Below, piece by piece: positions 59,916 through 64,000 of a stretch of 64,000 nt of DNA. The notes under the pieces were generated by a model that saw nothing but the letters and a program-made list of their open reading frames with translations, searched no databases and was not told where the DNA came from. Both the position numbers and the translations under genes were made by a program. Positions within the stretch are counted from its first letter, which is position 1. Each line of letters opens with the position of its first letter. Source of the stretch: Saprospiraceae bacterium (GTDB lineage Bacteria; Bacteroidota; Bacteroidia; Chitinophagales; Saprospiraceae); assembly GCA_027488855.1 (NCBI GenBank), contig JAIYAV010000021.1, positions 1 to 64,000 on the forward strand, written 5' to 3'.

Positions 59916-62189
59916 ATGAAACACCTTCTTGTTTACTTATCGTTATTTTTGAGCGTTATTACCAACGCCCAATCCCCTACCCTTCCCATTATTCCCATCC
60001 CACAAAAAATCACCCCCAAGGCTGGCCAATTCGAGTTGAATGCTCAAACGACCCTACGTTTTGACCTCAACAATGAACAAATTGCCTTAGCCAGCAACTA
60101 CTTCAATCAATGGTTGAGTAAGTATGCGGGTTATAGCTTGTCAACTGGTAAGCAGGACAAAAACAACATCGTACTGGAATTGACTCCAGGCGTCAGTCAA
60201 GCCGAAGGTTATCGCTTGCAAATCAGTGGCGATCAGATCAAAATTCAAGCCTGGCAACCCGCCGGATTGTTTTATGGCATCCAAACCCTGATCCAGCTTT
60301 TCCCGATCCAAGCCGCCGCAAGTACCAAACTCGCCGCTGTCGACATCGAAGACCACCCAGCTTTTGCTTATCGGGGGGCCATGTTGGACGTTGGGCGTTA
60401 TTTTTTCCCGGTTGAACAAGTCAAGGCGTTCATCGATATGTTGGCCCGATACAAAATCAACCGCTTTCACTGGCACCTGACCGAAGACCAGGGCTGGCGC
60501 ATTGAAATCAAAAAATACCCCAAACTGCAGGAAGTAGCCGCCTGGCGTAAGGAGACTGTCGCTGGACACCTCAGCAGTGCCAGCCGCAAATTTGATGGCC
60601 AAAAACACGGCGGCTATTACACCCAAGAGGAAGTCAAAGACATTGTGGAGTACGCCCGCAAACGTTTCATTACGGTCATTCCCGAAATTGAAATGCCAGG
60701 GCATGCTCAGGCGGCCATTGCAGCTTATCCTGAATTGGGTTGCCTCGATACAAAGCTGGAAGTGGGCACGCTATGGGGCGTATCCAAAAATGTGTTTTGC
60801 CCCAACGAAGCCACCTTTACCTTTCTGGAAAATGTACTCAGCGAGGTGATGGCCCTTTTCCCCAGCCCCTACATCCACATTGGCGGTGATGAATGCCCCA
60901 AAGACCAGTGGAAAACCAATGCCACGGCACAGGCCATCATCAAACGCGAAAAGCTGAAGGATGAACACGAGTTGCAAAGCTACTTCATCCGGCGCATGGA
61001 AAAATTTGTGAACCAACATGGCCGACAAATCATCGGCTGGGATGAAATATTGGAGGGAGGCCTGGCACCCAACGCCACGGTGATGTCTTGGCGCGGTACC
61101 GAAGGCGGCATTGAAGCAGCCAAACAAGGGCACGATGTCATCATGACGCCCACCTCCTACTGTTATCTCGACTACTACCAATCTTTACACGCCGATGAAC
61201 CACTGGCCATCGGCGGCTTTTTGCCCCTGGAAAAAGTATACAGCTACAATCCCATTCCTGCTGAGTTGAATGCAGAGCAAGCGAAATACATCCTGGGCGC
61301 ACAAGCCAACCTTTGGACCGAATACATCAGCACTGAATCCAAATTGCAGTACATGTTTTCGCCCCGCGCCCAAGCCCTAGCCGAAACGACCTGGTCGGGT
61401 GAAAGCCGCAAGAACTTCCCCGATTTTGTGCAACGCCTGGCAGTACACATGCAGCGTTGGAAAAAAGAGGGCTACAATTTTGGCAATCACTTGTACGATG
61501 TAAAGGCTATGGCGAAAGTGGAAGGTAATGGCGTCAAATTTGATGCCTCCAATCCAGCCAAGCAAGGCAGTATTCGCTACAGCAACAATGGCAGCAACCC
61601 TACGGCAAGTAGCCCAGTAGTGGATGCCAATCAGGCCATTGCTCAAAGCGGAAAATACCTGTTCCAAACCTTTCAAGATGGACAAGCGGTGGGTCGTTCA
61701 GCCAACCTGGAATTGAGTTTCCACAAGGCTGCGGGCAAAAAAATCACTTTGAACTCAGAACCAGCCAAACAATACAGCGCGGGTGGTCCGGGCGCCATCA
61801 TCAATGGGGTGATCGGCAGTGACCAGCGTTTCAACGACTCAGAATGGTTGGGTTTTTCCGGTAAAGACTTCAGTGCGGTAATCGACCTGGGGAAAGCCAA
61901 CAGCCTCAAACAACTCAAGCTTCGTTTTTTCAACAATCCAGGCCAATGGGTCTACGCGCCCAAGGACGTAAAGGTCAGCTGGAGCAACGACGGCGCCAAT
62001 TTCGGCAAAAGCCAAAGCAGTGTGGTCAATGCAGGCAAGGACAACGTTGTTCCGCTCAATTTGGCGCTGAAAAATGCGAAGGGGCGTTACCTGAAGTTGG
62101 AGGTCAGTAACTACGGGGTGATTCCGGCGGGAGCGCCCGGAGCGGGCAGCAAAGCCTGGTTGTTTGTGGATGAAATTGTCATAGAATAA
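59916..62189 (+). CDS. Secreted beta-N-acetylhexosaminidase (GH20)
   Basis: 757 residues: signal peptide ending TNAQ, a GH20b N-terminal domain (about 20-140), the GH20 barrel (about 148-490) with catalytic pair Asp325-Glu326 in HIGGDECPKDQW, then a chitobiase C-terminal module (about 530-600, IRYSNNGSNPTASSPVV) and an F5/8-type beta-sandwich (about 615-755, GFSGKDFSAVIDLG). It releases terminal GlcNAc (or GalNAc) from chitin fragments or glycans. Outer-membrane or periplasmic. The GlcNAc would enter the kinase/deacetylase/deaminase path upstream. Confidence 0.95.
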   Translation: MKHLLVYLSLFLSVITNAQSPTLPIIPIPQKITPKAGQFELNAQTTLRFDLNNEQIALASNYFNQWLSKYAGYSLSTGKQDKNNIVLELTPGVSQAEGYRLQISGDQIKIQAWQPAGLFYGIQTLIQLFPIQAAASTKLAAVDIEDHPAFAYRGAMLDVGRYFFPVEQVKAFIDMLARYKINRFHWHLTEDQGWRIEIKKYPKLQEVAAWRKETVAGHLSSASRKFDGQKHGGYYTQEEVKDIVEYARKRFITVIPEIEMPGHAQAAIAAYPELGCLDTKLEVGTLWGVSKNVFCPNEATFTFLENVLSEVMALFPSPYIHIGGDECPKDQWKTNATAQAIIKREKLKDEHELQSYFIRRMEKFVNQHGRQIIGWDEILEGGLAPNATVMSWRGTEGGIEAAKQGHDVIMTPTSYCYLDYYQSLHADEPLAIGGFLPLEKVYSYNPIPAELNAEQAKYILGAQANLWTEYISTESKLQYMFSPRAQALAETTWSGESRKNFPDFVQRLAVHMQRWKKEGYNFGNHLYDVKAMAKVEGNGVKFDASNPAKQGSIRYSNNGSNPTASSPVVDANQAIAQSGKYLFQTFQDGQAVGRSANLELSFHKAAGKKITLNSEPAKQYSAGGPGAIINGVIGSDQRFNDSEWLGFSGKDFSAVIDLGKANSLKQLKLRFFNNPGQWVYAPKDVKVSWSNDGANFGKSQSSVVNAGKDNVVPLNLALKNAKGRYLKLEVSNYGVIPAGAPGAGSKAWLFVDEIVIE

Positions 62190-62195
62190 TTGCAG

Positions 62196-62329
62196 ATTGG
62201 GGATTTCAGATTTCGGCGGGTAGCTTGCTTCTGATCTATTGGTTTTCCAGGCATGAAAAACAGCCCTGACATAACCGAAACTACCGAAGGCAGCGCTCCA
62301 GCCGAAATCCGAAATCCCAATTCCGAAAT
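62196..62329. repeat. Palindromic repeat, copy 2, after the GH20 gene
   Basis: Arms near 62196-62220 and 62298-62329 carry the GGGATTTC(A/G)GATTTCGGC motif of copy 1, but the inner loop is different and longer (about 77 nt). It ends 10 bp before the next small gene. Confidence 0.7.
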
Positions 62330-62338
62330 GATACATCA

Positions 62339-62635
62339 ATGTACGGCATAACCAAAAAAACCTTAACCGACGTTTACCAGGAACTGGAAAACATCGAAGT
62401 CAACGACAACGCTTTTGAACCCGTTGCGCAATTGCTGGACGAGGCCATTGAGCTGAGTAGCAAAATCTGCACCCGCAATAGTTACACCTTGACTGCTCTG
62501 GAAAAAACCTGGAAGCAAAAGTTGCAAGCTGCGGGTGCTATCGAAAAACACTTGCCTTCACATCTTACTGAATTGGATGAAGTACGTAAGGGCGTGATGA
62601 TGGAGGTGTATTCGAATTTGTATTTTGGGATTTAG
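62339..62635 (+). CDS. Small hypothetical helical protein
   Basis: 98 residues, largely alpha-helical and amphipathic with no signal peptide or membrane segment. I do not recognise the family. It follows the palindrome after the GH20 gene and is probably not part of the GlcNAc operon. Codon use resembles its neighbours, so it is likely a real cytoplasmic protein. Confidence 0.6.
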   Translation: MYGITKKTLTDVYQELENIEVNDNAFEPVAQLLDEAIELSSKICTRNSYTLTALEKTWKQKLQAAGAIEKHLPSHLTELDEVRKGVMMEVYSNLYFGI

Positions 62636-62671
62636 GCGAAAATACGCCGCAATTCCAGCCGGCTTCTACCG

Positions 62672-63469
62672 CTATTTCCGTTGCAGAGCAAGTATCTCTT
62701 TGCTGATTACATGTTCCATGGTCTCCCAGTTCGGTTTCAGCAACTGCAATTGTAGACCACTGGGAACAACTTTAAAATGGTAAATTTCGCCATCAACCCA
62801 ATTGCCCCCGTCTAAGGTTTTAAAGAAAATAATGGCATCGTACTCGATCCCTTCTCCGAAGTCGGTGATCAATTCGTAGTATTTGAAGTCTTTAAAGTTG
62901 TAGACTTTGCCATCATTGTCGAACTGGATTTCGACCGGTTTCGTGGTGGTTTTGTACTTTCCTGCAATCAATATTTTCCTCAATTCGGCTTGTAAGTCCG
63001 TGTCCATTTTCCGGTATTCATCGAAGGTCTTTGTCTGCGGGAAATACATTTTTAAATGCTTGTTTCCATCGTAGTCCAGTTCAAAAGGGTCTGGAAAAGT
63101 GGAGTACTCCGAAAGTCGAGCCAGGTCATTTACAAATTTGCCCTTAACACTGTCGTATTTAATGGGGCTGCTGTAGCCAATTTCGTGCGGGTTAAACCCT
63201 TCCAAAAACGCCGAGTCAGTCCGCAAATTCTTTGCGTCAAGTGTAAGTCCTTGGACTTTGGTGCGGTAATTGCTGCTGCTGTAAATGGATTTGCTCGTTT
63301 CGATGTCCTTCAAATAAGGCTCGGAAATCCAAAGGCCTTGCAAATGGGCTATGCTTTCATTGGCAATTGCCTTTTTACTTTCCTCCTTAGGGTTCTTGGA
63401 GGTAGTGCTTTTGCTGTCACAGGAGAATAAGGCCAGGGCAAGGAAAAAGCTGAAGATGATCTTGGTCAT
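62672..63469 (-). CDS. Hypothetical lipoprotein
   Basis: 265 residues, lipoprotein signal ending LFSC (Cys17), a Ser/Lys-rich linker and a beta-rich mature domain containing LQGLWISEPYL (a 'GxW' lipocalin-like start) and several YDG/FDNDG turns. No named family. It is convergent with the small gene before it and has the doc gene 72 bp upstream on the same strand. Envelope-located. Confidence 0.75.
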   Translation of the reverse strand: MTKIIFSFFLALALFSCDSKSTTSKNPKEESKKAIANESIAHLQGLWISEPYLKDIETSKSIYSSSNYRTKVQGLTLDAKNLRTDSAFLEGFNPHEIGYSSPIKYDSVKGKFVNDLARLSEYSTFPDPFELDYDGNKHLKMYFPQTKTFDEYRKMDTDLQAELRKILIAGKYKTTTKPVEIQFDNDGKVYNFKDFKYYELITDFGEGIEYDAIIFFKTLDGGNWVDGEIYHFKVVPSGLQLQLLKPNWETMEHVISKEILALQRK

Positions 63470-63541
63470 GGTTTGTTAGGTATTAGGTGCAAAGAATCCT
63501 CATAGATATCGATTGATTAAATTAATTTTTCTCAAAAAAAG

Positions 63542-63919
63542 CTATTGACTTAATAACCTGCTTTTTAGCCAGCTTTTAATCCCGTCAAAATCAAGCTCTC
63601 CAGAAGCAACTTGAATAACAAAATCATACTTCTCATCCTGACTAGCCAGAATATCCTGGCCAGCATGCATCAAGAGGAGTCGCATCAGCACATATCCTGT
63701 CCTTTTATTACCATCTACAAAAGGGTGGTTTTTAACAATACTTTCCAGGATTGCTGCTGCTTTTTCTTCTACTTTTGGATAAAATTCAATACTACCAAAA
63801 CCTGAAAATGGCCTTTCTAAGGCAGCAAGCAACAAGCCTTCATCTCGCACACCCTCAGAACCTCCGTATTTTTGGATCAAAACTTGGTGTATGGCTAATA
63901 CTTCTTTAATTGACATCAT
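63542..63919 (-). CDS. doc: Doc-family (Fic fold) toxin
   Basis: 125 residues. The active-site loop HPFVDGNKRTG (His65-Gly75) is the Doc form of the Fic motif, with Lys72 in the position where AMPylating Fic proteins have Gly. LAALERPFSGFGSIEFYP is typical of death-on-curing proteins. Doc of phage P1 phosphorylates EF-Tu and blocks translation. The start ATG at 63919 overlaps the stop of the preceding open frame by 4 nt (ATGA), as in toxin-antitoxin operons. ATG also occurs at 63916. Confidence 0.92.
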   Translation of the reverse strand: MMSIKEVLAIHQVLIQKYGGSEGVRDEGLLLAALERPFSGFGSIEFYPKVEEKAAAILESIVKNHPFVDGNKRTGYVLMRLLLMHAGQDILASQDEKYDFVIQVASGELDFDGIKSWLKSRLLSQ

Positions 63920-64000
63920 TGAGCCAAACGTTCTAATAGGTTATCGTCTTCAGTCAGTATAGTGTTGAAATTCAACGACAAACGGATTTTGTCTCCAGAT
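63916..64000 (-). CDS. Partial antitoxin-like gene upstream of doc
   Basis: The last 27 codons are in the window, ending ...TEDDNLLERLAQ and a TGA that overlaps the doc start. Its short length of C-terminal sequence does not identify the antitoxin family (Phd, AbrB or other). Position and overlap argue that it encodes the partner of doc. Confidence 0.6.
   Translation of the reverse strand, partial: SGDKIRLSLNFNTILTEDDNLLERLAQ

Noticed and set aside
1-64000. Prophage, integrative element or genomic island
   Set aside because: No integrase, phage structural gene, tRNA-associated att site or shift in gene content was seen; the RAYT is the only mobility-related gene.

Overview
The window looks like chromosomal DNA of a Bacteroidota bacterium, most likely a Saprospiria-type (Haliscomenobacter/Lewinella-like) organism. 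Evidence: a type IX secretion C-terminal sorting domain, a TamB/TamL pair, Bacteroidota-type promoters (TTTG-N19-TAnnTTTG, seen exactly at two places), few Shine-Dalgarno sites, many signal-peptide and lipoprotein genes, LytTR/His_kinase two-component genes, and families common in this phylum (long NagB, GH20, GH42, GH13, sortilin-like BNR proteins). The genus is an inference; no rRNA or tRNA gene is present. About 50 protein genes are supported. There is no phage, no integron and no CRISPR array. The only transposase-like gene is a domesticated-looking REP-associated one. Layout: 1-8.5 kb holds an orphan membrane protein and the tamB-tamL envelope module. 8.5-11.6 kb is a minus-strand MFS transporter, ROK kinase and SIS isomerase set. 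11.7-17.3 kb holds small membrane proteins, a formylglycine-enzyme-like protein without catalytic cysteines, a lipoprotein, the NAD(P)HX repair enzyme and two small genes. 17.4-34.8 kb holds two large paralogous BNR-repeat proteins, an acyl-CoA dehydrogenase-like protein with PnuC, a GH42 enzyme, YceI, a REP/RAYT island, a TIR-EAD protein, a TlpA-like protein and a four-PDZ T9SS substrate. 35-46.3 kb holds lipoproteins, small membrane enzymes, an AAA/PD-(D/E)XK protein, an Nramp-like transporter, cyclophilin, a four-gene LytTR sensor operon, an acyltransferase and FtsE. 46.4-51.6 kb carries the cytochrome c assembly genes ccmE and ccmF/ccsA, a DUF2520 and a DUF2306 protein. 51.7-55.2 kb holds a GH13 enzyme and dnaA. 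55.5-62.2 kb is an N-acetylglucosamine utilisation locus. 62.3-64 kb ends with a lipoprotein and a Doc toxin whose antitoxin runs off the edge. The most coherent system is the GlcNAc locus: a LacI regulator is divergent from a ROK kinase gene over a compact promoter/operator region, followed by a NagB deaminase fused to a PIG-L deacetylase and a secreted GH20 hexosaminidase. A sensible pathway is chitin or glycan ends -> GlcNAc (GH20) -> GlcNAc-6-P (ROK) -> GlcN-6-P (PIG-L domain standing in for NagA) -> fructose-6-P (NagB domain). The second striking layer is intergenic. Many gene borders carry long near-perfect inverted repeats, there is a dispersed family of 7-bp-stem tetraloop hairpins with compensatory base changes between copies, and three REP-like palindromes surround the RAYT gene.
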